The position numbers and the translations under genes were made by a program. From contig WPIO01000008.1 of the NCBI GenBank assembly GCA_009760855.2, forward strand, positions 7,330,001 to 7,367,500: 37,500 bases of DNA, given 5' to 3'. Below, one piece after another: positions 26,144 to 37,088 of this stretch. The notes under the pieces were generated by a model, which did no database searches, was not told the origin of the DNA, and saw only the letters and a program-made list of their open reading frames with translations. Source of the DNA: Cristatella mucedo (taxonomy: Eukaryota > Bryozoa > Phylactolaemata > Cristatellidae). The number at the start of each line of letters is the position of its first letter. The first letter of the stretch is position 1.

Positions 26144-27375
26144 GCCGTCTAAAAAGACTTTTGAGGTGGGCTCGCTGTGATATATCGGTGGCCTTGACAG
26201 GTTGAATGACAGCTGTAGCCCAAGGAGATTTAGGACGCATGCTGCGAGCCTGCATTCGGTTTTCGTTCATATCTCTGGTAATTATACGCACGTCAGCAGA
26301 TCGCGGTTAATTCTAATCCGAAAAATACTACATAGCTTGGAGAGTGTTCATGGGTCGGCTAGCCCCACGTTTATTTCTGCGACAGCTAGTTTACAAACAA
26401 GACAAGACTAGCGGATTTAGCAGTCTCACGTATATAGCGGCAGAAGAGCCTTGAAGGCTATCGCCGCCTCTTGCAGTGGGCAATAAGAGTCCACTGCAGG
26501 ACACCACTCTCCTAACCCCGCCTTTATTATGCCTGTTTGGGAGTCAAGGCTATTCGCACTCGGAGCATTTCTTCATTATGTGTACTCGCTCTGTCTGCCA
26601 CCAAATTCATGCGTCCGTAGGGCTCAGCTGTAGGCTTTTAGACGTACGAGTGTTTGTATATACCATGGCTGGTTCTGAAAGCTTGTAACTTAACCTCACT
26701 GTTGAATTGACTTCTCTACGCCGTAGGTATGGACGGTTTATCGTAAAGTATAGGCGCACTTCGTTGCTGCCGTGTTCAGCAACTGTCGGCATGCGTGCGT
26801 GCAGTAGTGCTGCACCTACAGCCGCGATTCCGTGGCTCATGCCATCACCAGTATTTGTCGCGTGTCGGCTGGGACTGGCACCGTTACGAGCGCTGCGTTT
26901 TAGGCCTAATCGTGACCGTTACGCGGAAACCGCGACAGTCCGCTTGTAACACCTCGCTGGCAAGAGTTCGCTCGCTCGCTGCAGTCACGCTTCTCGCCAG
27001 CACAGCAGCCCTACTCGCTGCTGGGGAGACCGGATGAACAACTCGTTCGATGGGCCTGTGGCTTGGAAGTCACCCGCATAGATCGCCTTGTAGATCGCCT
27101 CGAACCTGCCCGCAAAGACAGGCGGGCGCTACCGTGAGATCTACGGGACTAGGGCCGCTCGTACGAATTGATTCCATCGTGCTTCCCGCCGAACATACCT
27201 ACGACACTGTCTGTCCTCCGGGCTAGTGGTCGAAACGCTAGTGTACTGCTCAGGCTTGGAAATTCTAGCTTAGATTCTGAGTCCTCCTGCTACGTATTGC
27301 ATGTACGGCGGCGTTTTTACGAAAAACTCCAACATTTTTTAATAAGCCGAAAGCACCTTACGATGACCAGATACC
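26144..27375. other. Upstream region of SPOUT1; no second gene supported
   Basis: It should contain the 5' UTR and promoter of SPOUT1 (minus strand). CpG-rich sequence lies at about 26750-27160. Open frames on both strands between 26607 and 27037 have no family match. A short ATG frame at 26664 (MAGSESL) stops after seven codons. Confidence 0.4.
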
Positions 27376-27677
27376 CAATAGCGGAGCCAGAGGGGGCAGG
27401 TGGGTATTTGCCACCCCCCCCCTACAGCAGGGCAGCGAACTGGGCGTTCCCCTATTCCTACCTCTCCCCCACCGTCACCAACGACGAAATTACGTCTTGA
27501 TTCCACTGAATAAGCAACCTTCGAGAGTTCTTGTCGAATAAACACTGATTTTGCGCTATAATTTTTCATTAATTGCGGATCTAGCCTGGCCAGCATGAAA
27601 ATTGTGTGGGCATTGCCCCTACATGAAAACTTTGTGCAGTCTTTAATCTCTATATGAAAATCCTGGCTCCACCACTG
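27376..27677. mobile_element. Candidate non-autonomous hAT-like MITE, about 300 bp
   Basis: The left end reads caatagcggagccagagggg and the right end, on the reverse strand, reads cagtggtggagccaggattt. These form terminal inverted repeats of the CAGxGGxGGAGCCAG type common in hAT elements. No coding sequence is inside. The 8-bp flanks (cagatacc, atcttacc) agree only partly, so a target duplication is not proven. Confidence 0.5.
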
Positions 27678-27739
27678 ATCTTACCTATGGGACGTTGTCT
27701 ACCCTTGTCATGTGGTGGTCAGGTTTTATCTAGCGGATC

Positions 27740-28150
27740 CGCGATGTGTCGAGTACTGCAGGATTTTTCAATCTTTTGATGCTCTCAAAGCGTAATGTCA
27801 AGAAAATACTTACAAAATTGGTCCAATGGTCGAATTTTTGTTTAGGGTATCTTTCAAAAGATGAACCTTTCTGAAATGGGATCGGAAGCTCTGACGACTT
27901 CCACAGTAAAAAAGGATTTTGCAAACCAGAACTCACCCGAATGTAAACCGGAAGCAACATGACATACCAGCAAACGACAAATTTACCAGTCTCTGCATCA
28001 TATGCGACCGGGTATTCCAACCTTTTAACCTGGAAGATCGTGATAATGCGTGAAGCTAGTTGAGGTGCATTCTTGTGACTTATAATACTTCCTTTGCAGT
28101 GTAGCTTTGTCTATTGTAAATTCAAAAACTTGGACAGTACTTTACGGATT
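27740..28150 (-). repeat. Unclassified dispersed repeat, copy 2
   Basis: It is the inverted partner of 13300-13680. This copy has a longer open frame containing YPVAYDAETGKFVVC, with splice-like signals at its edges (cgatcttccag before, GTATGT after, and a second GTAAGT at about 27810). It may be either an old transposable element or a duplicated piece of a gene. No family was recognised. Confidence 0.65.
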
Positions 28151-29299
28151 AGAGTGAAATTTTAGATGTGGGTTCAACTCTGTTGGTTTCATATTTCACA
28201 ATTTTGTGTCTGATTTTGATTGGATAAGTTTTGTTATACATGTAATCAAGCATTCAGGAGCCATAATTTATGCAAAACCTATCATGACCACTAACCATAT
28301 GAAAATAACATGATACTGCTACGGCACGTACAAGTCACTTGTTAGGATTAGTGTATTGTGATTCAGACGTTGCTCTTGCTCGAACATTGCCGGGTACAAC
28401 ACTACATAAAAAATAGAACTTGTCACCGTGGCTTCAGTTGTCTTCTTCTATCGCAATTCCTTTGTCCGCTCTGCACAGCCTTGCTACAACAATAATTACT
28501 GAGGCACACAGGCCCAACTTCAGACGGCCTTCTGTCATTCAGAATTCGGATGCTACAGCTTTATTTGCGACCGCCTCTAAAAGCTCCGCACGCGCTCTGT
28601 CGTTCGTGGGCTGCATAGGGCGCCTTGGCGGCGGCTCGCTCGTGGGACTTACCTAGTGTTTCGCTTATTATTCATAGGGGCACTGCCGGCATTTACATTT
28701 TTTTAATAATTTTTTCGAACGAGATGTTGTCTGCTTCCATGATATCTCGTCGAAATCCTCGCCCGGCAGCGTTGCATTTTTACGAATCTTCTCCGACCCC
28801 GTGTCCAAACTCAAAGCCGTCGGTCAAGCAATGGCCCATCGACCCGAATGGGCGCCGCGTCGGTGCCGAATCGGCGTCGAGTTAGGAGTTTGTACGCGCT
28901 TGTTTTCCAAGCGCGCTATAGCAGCTTCTGCACTAATGTCCTCAGACCGCAAACGCCGCGCTCGTATCGGCGATAGTCGTTGCCAACGAGCGAACAATAC
29001 TTGTGAAGCCCTGAGCTTTACAGCACGGCCTGTGACTTGAGGGAAAAATTTAAATACGTGCAGGTATGCCGACGCTAGTGGATCGCGGTGGCAACGAAGG
29101 GCCGCCGTAGATTAGTATATCATGTCAACATCCAGAGCGTTGAGCAGTCTTTCCGTCAGCCGCCGAGGGTTAAAGGTGTCCAGTCATATCGCACAACGGC
29201 TCTCGAATGACGCCCAGAGCGCCACTGAACTGCCTGGCTCCAGGTCAAGAAAGCAACTGCCTTGAATATCGACGCCTTAGGCTTTAGTGCCACCTAGCC
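28151..29299. other. No recognised gene; CpG-rich 28550-29000
   Basis: A minus-strand ATG at about 28740 opens a 14-codon frame (MEADNISFEKIIKK) that runs into a stop near a possible donor, and another donor-like GTAAGT lies at about 28650. These could be a first exon, but no downstream exon joins in phase. Confidence 0.35.
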
Positions 29300-29396
29300 A
29301 TAAATAAAGACGTAATACAAATTCTAATAATAAGAATACTAATGAAACGTTTGCATAGCACTCTATGAAAACGAAATCTCTTGCTAGGCGCTTCAT
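29300..29396 (-). mobile_element. Degraded LINE or SINE 3' end
   Basis: On the minus strand the order gaagcgcctagcaagagatt, then an AT-rich end with degenerate ATT units (tattcttattattag), fits the terminal hairpin region of the families here. The second hairpin arm is badly mutated. Confidence 0.5.
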
Positions 29397-29974
29397 ATAT
29401 ACTGTAAAAGTAGAGTATCAATTGCCAAGATTACACGCGGAGCTCCGGAAAGTATAGGCACACAGAAAGGACAATCCACGCGGACGCAGCAAATACTGTG
29501 AGCAACGCTATGTGGATCTTCTGCTTTTTTTTTTAAATCTCCACGTCAGGGGACGTCATAACCGTTTCCGAGAAATTATAATTCAGTAACCACGAATAAT
29601 ATCTCGACAGTCGCGATCTACTTGATGTAGAGCGCCGGCGTCGTTTCATCAGCGCCGAACGCCTCCAGACGCCTCTTGAAGAACCTAAACCTACCCGAAA
29701 AGACACGTATTCGTCAATTTAGAGAGCCTGTTGCTGCGGCGCGAGCCGAGGGTGCAGCCCTCGAGGTCTTACTAGACCTATCTATAGGGGATTACCTTTG
29801 TAATGCGTTTAAAAACACGATTTCCCCTTTAAAAAAGTACGAACCTGAAGAGCGCACCGGAAGCTCGCTCTGCTTTCAATGCAACTATAATGGCGACGAA
29901 TAACAGGGTTTATTAACGAAGAACTCAAACGGAGCTCCCACGGCATGACGACCAGGTTCCCGTGCCGCGAGGCA
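29397..29974. other. No recognised gene
   Basis: A plus-strand frame at 29676-29903 (containing EPVAAARAEGAALEVLLDL) has no family match. I see no repeat or RNA gene. Confidence 0.35.
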
Positions 29975-30322
29975 ATAGTAATAATGATATAATAATAACG
30001 TACTTGATAAAGCGTCCTCAGAGAACTCAATCTCTTTCTAGGCGCTTTACATTTGCTGCAAAGGGAAATGCGATTGAATGCTGCGTAATATCATGCTTGA
30101 TAAACAACACGAATAACATGGTTAGGGGTGACGTACACAGGGTCAGCATGCAAGTGTGGTTAGTGGCAGCATGCACACGTCGGCACGCATAAGCACACGA
30201 AGGACAAATCACAGGGACCCAATAAATGCTGTCGTAAATAGTGTTTTTAAGTTCTTTTTAAATGTGGTCAGTTCAGGGGATGTTGTGACGCAAGTCGGGA
30301 GTGAGTTGCAGGCTTTGGGAGC
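29975..30322 (-). mobile_element. 5'-truncated LINE 3' end (copy H)
   Basis: Reading on the minus strand, it begins near the end of ORF2 (caacatcccctgaactgacc) and covers the 3' UTR, the terminal hairpin (aaagcgcctagaaagag) and an (ATT)n-like tail at about 29975-30000. It is slightly diverged from copies A and B. Confidence 0.9.
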
Positions 30323-30470
30323 AATGATAGTAATACGCTGGCATAGCGCCCTCAGAGAACTAAATCTCTTTCTGGGCACTTTTAATATGAAGCATGTCAA
30401 CGTGGTGTGCGATAGTAACATGCACATAGTCAGCGCGAAAGCGCACATCAAGGCAAGCAGTTCCCCCTGC
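30323..30470 (-). mobile_element. Second, older LINE 3' end abutting copy H
   Basis: Directly beyond the truncated 5' end of copy H, another terminal hairpin occurs (agtgcccagaaagag, agttctctgagggcgctatg) followed by diverged 3' UTR (gtgcatgttactatcg). It has the same orientation, so two 3' ends lie head to tail. Confidence 0.7.
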
Positions 30471-30649
30471 CTGCGGGGCACCCGTCTCGCCCGACTCTGC
30501 AAAGCCTGTCGGGTCTCCGCCCGTCCAGCAATGCAGAGTGCAGGTCAAGCTTGCACCGCCCGCCCTTCTAATCAAAGGCACAGACGTTTCGCACCGCGTG
30601 AGCAATGATAGCTCTAGGGTAACCGGGGCACAAAATGGACGAAGAATTT

Positions 30650-33537
30650 CGGTAACACTATAGCGGCGTACCCCGAGTGATTAACGGCGCTGATTCGCTA
30701 CGACGGCTGGCCTAATGGCAAGCGCCAGCGCTCATTTCGGGGTTCGACGAATTACCGCATCCACTCTAATTAGGCTAGACACGACCAGACGTAAGCGTTG
30801 CCGAGCTCAAATTTTTCGCGGATATTGTAGTACACGTTCGAATTTATCTGTCCACAAAATTTCATGTCGCTTCGCACACGCGCACTTATGCAAATGAGCT
30901 TTGACGCCGGACGCCTGTCCCGCAATCCACCGCAATTCATTCTAGCTCTCGTCAAATCTATCCCAAATCTGCTGCGAACAGCACCAGAAAGTCTGGAACT
31001 TATATCAAACGAATATCAAACTGCACGCACAATGTACCCAGAAAATTTCGCGCGATTCCGCTCATGCGTTCTCATGAAGTCCACTGAAATAAGACTGCAA
31101 TGGCCGAGGCCAATACCGCAATCCACCGCAATCTACCGCAATCTACTACATTCCACCATGCAAAGAAAGAAATCCTGATCGAAAAGCTCCTCTTTTGATT
31201 GCATATGACAGTACACTCTGTGGCAATTGCATTACAGATTTTTACTTGCATCGGCACAGCCGTTCTCGTGCAATGCGCTGCAATCGACTGCAGTAGCCCG
31301 GGCCAATACCGCAATCCACTTCAATCCACAGAATCCACCGCATAAAAATTCGAAATACAATGCAACGAGCTCCAGTTTTTATTGCATATTAAAGTGCACC
31401 GTGCTGTGTGCACAACCATGCAAAATAAAAAAAATTGTGCAACCTCTCACTGTGGCAACGGGCGGTAATCGCCTGAAATGACCTGGAAAACTACCGAAAT
31501 CCACTCTATTCCATTGCTAATAATTCTCAAATCTCCATCACAAAGCTCTAATTGACATTGCATATAGAACTAGACTCAGTTCAAAGTGCATTCACAAAAT
31601 TTCACTCCATTGTGCACACGCGTTCTCATGCAATGAATTTCAATCGACTGCAACGACCCGGTCCCATACCGCAATCCACCTCAATCTGCCGAAATCCGCT
31701 ACAATCTGCTATACAGCGACCAGAACGTGTACACTAGAAGCTCTAACTATGATTGCACGCTGCTCCACTCTTCGGTTATTGTGTACTCGCATAACTTCAC
31801 TGTAATTGCCTCGGCCATTCTGCAGCAATGCACTGCAATCGACTGCAACTGCCCGGGCCAGTACGTCAATGTACCGCAACCCGCCAAAAAACGATCAGAA
31901 TACGTACACTTTAAGCTCTAATAGTGACTGCACGTTGCTCTAATTTTTGGTTATGGTGTAATCCCACAATTTCACTACAATCACCTCTATCAATCAGCAG
32001 CAATGCACTGCAATTGACTGCAATGGCCCAGGCCAATACCTCAATTTACAGCAATCTGATGCAAAATGCCCTGAAATCGGTTTCTCAATGCTTCAATTTT
32101 TATTGCATGTTACAAAGTCAACCACATCATTTTAAGCACTTTCGCTGGTACAATTTCGGGCAATGTATGGCAATCTACGGCAACGGCTCGGCTCGAAGCA
32201 GCAATTCACTACAATCCGTGGCAAGTTGACACTAAATTGGCTGCACGAAGTGCCGATTGTCATCGAATTTCACATTTCTGTGTGCTAAAAGTGAAATCGT
32301 AGGACTTTCAAGCTACTTTGCACGTTAATTGTCAACAATACACGGCAATCGACAGCAATGGCAAAGACCAACACCGAAATCCGTGGCAAATCGACGAGAA
32401 ATCGGCTGCACCAGGCTCCAGTTCTCATTCCACGTAACATCTCACTGCGTGCACACACACTTGCAACCCTTTCAACCAGCTCTGATTGTTCAATCTTGGG
32501 CAATGTATGGCAACAGACGGCAATGGCCGGGGTAAACACGGCAATCCATTATGGTCCATCGCAAATCACTGGAAAGTGATTTGCGATGGACTAAGATCAA
32601 ATATATCTTACCTGTCACACTCCACTGTTTTGAAAGTGCAATCAAATCCTTTCAGCCAATCGCGAACGTACAATCGCGAGCAATGAACGGCAATTGAAGC
32701 AATGTCCTGGGCCAATACCCCAATTCCCGGCAAATTGAAGAGAAATTGGCAGTGCGAAAGCCTCAATTGTCATTACATATAGCATTTCGCTGCGTCCAAA
32801 GTAAAACCATGGAGTTTTCAAGATGCTTTGCTTGTTAACTGACGGCAATCAACAGCAATGGTAGGGGCCGATAGCGAAATCCGTGCAAAAATGACAAGAT
32901 TGGCTGCAATAAACTGCGACTCTCATTCCACGTAACATGTACCTGTGTGCGCGCATAATTTTTACCCATGATGCGCGTTCAATCGACGGCAACTCACGGC
33001 AATTGGCGGTTATGGCCCGGGGAAATACGCCAATCCATAGTGGATAGTTATAAATGCACCGATAGTTGCTGAGAGAAGCTCCAAATTTTCTTGCGTATTG
33101 CACTACACTTCATTATAAGTGCAGCCACATCCTTTTATACAATCGCCAAAGGCACAATCGAGGGCGATGCACGGCAATCGACGGCAATGGCCCGGTCTCT
33201 GCAACAATCTGGTTCAAATTTGCTGGAAATTGGCTGTTTGAATTTGTAATTATCCTACTGCATAACGCTCACTGTGGGCGCACATGCTGTCCTTTTTCGC
33301 GTTCAACCTTCGGCAATCCATGGCAATCGACGGCAATTTCCCGAGACAATACAGCAATCTATGATTGTCTGTTACAATTACAAACGAAGCTGGTGGGAGA
33401 AGATCGCATTGTTCTTGCACAAACACAACAGTGTGCTGTATAAAAAAAAGTGCAACCGCGTCCTATCAACCAATCTTGAACGTACATGCGAGGGCAATGT
33501 GTGGCAATCGACGGCAACGGCCTGGGAAAATGCGAAA
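30650..33537. repeat. Degenerate satellite-like tandem array, period about 173 bp
   Basis: A core of the form GCAATCGACxGCAATGGCC recurs at about 30702, 30903, 31093, 31286, 31471, 31646, 31841, 32016, 32176, 32351, 32516, 32696, 32851, 33006, 33180, 33329 and 33510. The mean spacing from 31093 to 33510 is 172.6 bp (range 149 to 195). Around the core, CAAT words follow one another at about 10-bp steps. The second half of each monomer has a looser agreement (agctctaa/agctcca, attgcat, gtgcacac). The copies differ by many substitutions and small indels, so the array is old. No protein is encoded. Confidence 0.9.
32554..32591. repeat. Perfect 17-bp hairpin within the array
   Basis: The arm gtccatcgcaaatcact (32554-32570) is followed by the loop ggaa and its exact reverse complement (32575-32591). 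The left arm resembles normal monomer sequence (compare ccgtcgcaaatc at 37270), so the right arm is likely a fold-back copy. Confidence 0.95.
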
Positions 33538-33600
33538 ATTCCCTTTGCAGCAAACTTAAAGCGCCTAGGAAGAGATTGAGTTCTCTGAGGGCGCTTTATA
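33538..33600 (+). mobile_element. Very short LINE 3' end facing copy B
   Basis: About 63 bp of the LINE terminus (ccctttgcagcaaacttaaa, gcgcctagg, gagggcgctttata) run into an ATA/ATG microsatellite at 33598-33622. The opposite LINE (copy B) starts on the other side of the same microsatellite, so the two 3' ends are tail to tail. Confidence 0.85.
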
Positions 33601-33620
33601 ATAATAATGATAATAATAAT

Positions 33621-36600
33621 ATTGCACTTGATAAAGCGCCCTCAGAGAACTTAATCTCTTTCTAGGCGCTTTACATTTGCTGCAAAGTGATACGCAACAG
33701 AATAGTAAGTAAAATCATGCCTGAAAAACAAACAAAATGAATAACATGGTTAGGGGTTACATGCACTGGGTCAGCATGCAAATGTGGTTAGTGGCAGCAT
33801 GAACAGTGTCAGCACGCATAAGCACATCGAGGACGAATCACAAGGACCCACTAAATGCTGTCCTAAATAGGTATGTTTTTAAGTTTCTTTTAAATGTGGT
33901 CAGGTCAGGGGATGTTCTGATGCAGGTCGGGAGGGAGTTCCAGGCTGTGGGAGCATACGAGCTAAATGCACGGTCTCCAAAGGATTTAAGGTTTGTACGA
34001 GGTATTTCTAGACTGTTGGATTCCGAAAAGCGAGTGGTACGATGCTTTGCCTGATGGGGTAGTATATCTGAAAGATAGGCTGGAGCCATAGAATGAAGAG
34101 ACCTAAAAGTGAGCGACAAAACCTTGAAGTCAATCCGTTGCTTGACTGGTAACCAGTGCAGGTCGGTAAGAAGTGGAGTAATGTGGCAACTGCGATGCTC
34201 ACGACAGACAAGCCTAGCTGCAGAGTTTTGCACCAGCTGCAATCGCCTGATCGCACATGCTGGTAGGCCAGTAAGCAGTGAGTTGCAGAAGTCGAGACGA
34301 GATGTCGAGCTGATTCAACTGGAGATATGCTGGCAGAGCCAATTTCGAGAGTCAGCCTGTCCAATCTCTGGATCACACTAGGTTTGCCCATAACTAGTAA
34401 GTTAGTTTTATCATCGTTTAGTTTTAGAAAATTTGCTGCCATCCATGATCGGATGTCATCAATGCATGCAGCAAGTGAGTTGAGAGAATTTGAGGTGCTC
34501 GAAGGCTGGGAGGGATCAAAGCAAAGGTACAACTGAGTGTCATCCGCATAGAAGTGAAAGCCTAGATTGTGCTTGGCAATCACATCAGCGAGAGGGAGAG
34601 TATAAACGGTGAAAAGGACCGGACCTAGCACAGAGCCCTGAGGTACTCCATATTTTAGAGGTACTTCAGATGATCTTTGTCCATTCACGTCAACACTCTG
34701 GAGTCTCCCACTGAGATAGGACCTGAACCACTGCAGAGCAGTGCCAGTGATGCCCAGGCGAGATGAGAGGCGCTCTAGAAGTACTTTGTGATCGATGGTA
34801 TCAAAAGCTGCCAAAAGATCGAGCATAACAAGAAGAGACACTCTACCCATGTCTGCATTCCTAAGTAGGTCGTTGTATACCCGAAGCAATGCTGACTCTG
34901 TGGAGTGATTAGCTCTAAAGCCAGACTGGAACTTACTAGCAAGGTGTGAGGTTTCGATATACGAGTTCAGCTGGTCTGCCACGACCCGTTCCAGTGTCTT
35001 TGATAGGAATGGTAGAAGGGAGACTGGGCGGTAGTTGCTTAAGTTCTCTTGGTCTAGTGTAGCTTTCTTGAGAAGTGGCCTGACTACAGCTTTTTTGAAA
35101 GGTGCTGGGACCTGACCTGAGGCTAATGACATATTAATGATGTTGGTTATGCATGGCAGCAGCAGATCAATGCAACGTAGGAGCAGGACAGTGGGAATAG
35201 GGTCCAGTGGACTTGTTGTCTTCTTTGATTGAGATACGAGCTTTAGGACTACATCACTAGTGACATGTTTAAATGCAGACATTGAGGCGCAGCCAGGAAC
35301 CGAGGAACAGCATTCTAGTGGGAAGGTTGTCATCGCAGGGATGGATTCCCTGATTTTGTCTATCTTCTGCACAAAGAATCGAGAGAAGCGATCGGCTAGA
35401 TCATCACAAGGATCATCAGGTAAGGAGCTAACCTGGGAACGGTTGAGGAGATGGTTTATTGTCGACATCAGCATTTTTGGATTGTGCATCTGTGATTCAA
35501 CAATGTTTCTATAGAAGCTAGACTTAGCCTTTGCTAGGATCGATTGGTACGACCTACAGTAGTCTTCATATGCCTGTCGATGGACAGTTAGTCCGGATCT
35601 TTTGTATGCCTTTTCAAGCTTTCGTTTAGTAGACTTGGCTAGTTTAATGTCTGTGGTAAACCATAGGCCGTCTGGGCGGGGGCGCACAGTGCGCTTTGTC
35701 AAAGGTGCAAACTCGTCGAGCGTGTCAGTTAGTGTCGTGTTGTAGCAATCTACCAGTGATGACAGATCGGAGGGAGGACTGAGCAGCAAAGGTGAAGCAG
35801 ATATGCTCGCACTGACATCATCGATGTCAAGGGTCTTGTGGTTTCGCGATTCACAGGTTATTTTAGAGGAGAATGTGGGCACACACTGTAGATTGAATGA
35901 GATCTGCATGTGGTCAGATAAGCAGGATTTGGTGATAACTGGTGATGACAAAGTGCAGTTATATGAGAAAATTTGGTCGAGTGTGTGACCCTTGATGTGG
36001 GTAGGGCCATGCACATGAGTCACAAGAGATAATGAGTCAGTCAATGTACGAAATTCGGTGCTGAAAGCGTCAGATAAGTTATCAAAGTGAACGTTGAAAT
36101 CACCCATAACGAGGAAGGATCGATTCCTTGCACACAGAATCGAAATGAGATCGGAGAAATCTGAGATAAAGGAGGATTTGGTACCTGGTGGGCGATAGAC
36201 TACTGCCACTATCGGTAGCTTGTTTTCGGGTGAGACCAGGACAATTGATTCAAAAGACTGCTTCGAGGGTACCGCAAATGGCTTGAAGTTGAATTTCGAG
36301 CGCACGATCATAGCAACTCCACCTCCAGTTTTGATTGATCTAGGGGTGTGAAAGAACGTGAAACCAGATGGAGTAGCGTCTTTAATTGTCGGGCAGTTTA
36401 TCGATTTCAGCCAAGTTTCAGTTAGGGCGAGCAGGTCGATACCATTTTCAGAAATAAGGTCGTTTATTACTAGAGGCTTATTGCACATTGAGCGAGGATT
36501 CCAAAGGCAAGCGTTAAGTCTGGCCGATTGGGTTACAACAGGCCTGATGACCACTAAGTTTGAGAGATTTACAGTGACGCATGCGGGGGAGCGTGCTAAG

Positions 36601-36893
36601 CGGTTCGAAACAATGCTAGGAATACCAAACGAGCAGCGTCTAAGCTGGCGGTTCCGGCCACCGCGGCGGCTACGGGGTGCTTTCCTTTTGTTAATGCATA
36701 GTTCATGAATCTTAGCAACAACATTAATATCTAGGAATGCATTTGATATACGATGACGAAGCGATAGCAGCTGCTGACGACCATAACTAACAAGTAGGTT
36801 ACTAGCCGCCGGCGTAGCTAATGCAGCCGCCGGCGTGGGAGACCCAGCAGCCCGAAGCGATAAGCGTTTAGATGTCCATAGGCACGTAATTTC
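33621..36893 (-). mobile_element. Nearly full-length CR1/L2-type LINE (copy B)
   Basis: The order on the minus strand is: open frame from 36893, endonuclease, reverse transcriptase, ORF2 stop at 33838, 3' UTR, terminal hairpin, then the (ATT)n microsatellite at 33598-33622. It shares nearly the whole of copy A in its 3' part. The 5' limit is set by the loss of the open frame, and a 5' UTR may continue to about 37010. It is inserted in the tandem array. Confidence 0.92.
33838..36893 (-). pseudogene. LINE ORF2: endonuclease plus reverse transcriptase, one deletion
   Basis: Counting from the GTG at 36554, an endonuclease/exonuclease/phosphatase domain covers residues 14-230 (NACLWNPRS, LTETWL at 45-50, GDFNVHFD at 151-158, SDH at 213-215). 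RT follows from about 460 to 780 with NYRPVSLLP, LDLLAAFDTIDH (motif A, 578-589), YGVPQGSVLGP (motif B) and FYADDTQLY (motif C, 668-676). All catalytic residues I can identify are present. The frame stays open for a further 113 codons upstream of that GTG to 36893, but has no ATG. At 34304/34305 a 151-bp segment present in copy A is missing; this shifts the frame, and the true C-terminus continues in another frame to 33838. So it is a one-lesion, probably inactive copy. Confidence 0.92.
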
Positions 36894-37013
36894 TTACGCG
36901 CTACGGTCAAAAAACAATCAGAATAACTTTAAACAGGTCTTAGCTGTATCGTTTCCGTATACGATGTTCGCAAGAACTTCGGTTTTCGGAAGAATTCTGC
37001 AACGAACAAGAAC
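36894..37013. other. Possible LINE 5' UTR or flank
   Basis: A short AT-rich stretch lies between the open LINE frame and the plus-strand LINE end at 37014. It does not resemble the tandem array monomers, so it is probably part of the inserted DNA. Confidence 0.4.
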
Positions 37014-37088
37014 GCACGTTAGAGCGCTCTATGTCAGGAGGCGAGAGGATGTCTTTATCAAGTGCATTATTATTATTATAATTATTAA
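37014..37088 (+). mobile_element. Degraded LINE 3' end at the right edge of the insertion
   Basis: A badly mutated hairpin (agagcgctctatgtcaggag) is followed by tctttatcaagtgcattatt and ATT repeats, as at the 3' ends of the other LINE copies. Tandem-array sequence resumes just after it. Confidence 0.65.

Noticed and set aside
28640-28760. First exon of another minus-strand gene (MEADNISFEKIIKK, with donor-like GTAAAT or GTAAGT).
   Set aside because: The frame stops after 15 codons and neither donor joins in phase to the exon-like piece at 27980-28040.
30650-33537. A CRISPR array.
   Set aside because: The repeats are long, degenerate and about 173 bp apart without uniform spacers, and the context is a eukaryotic genome.
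30715-33579. Many small open frames within the tandem array.
   Set aside because: They do not keep frame from monomer to monomer and share no conserved peptide, so they are chance frames in repetitive DNA.
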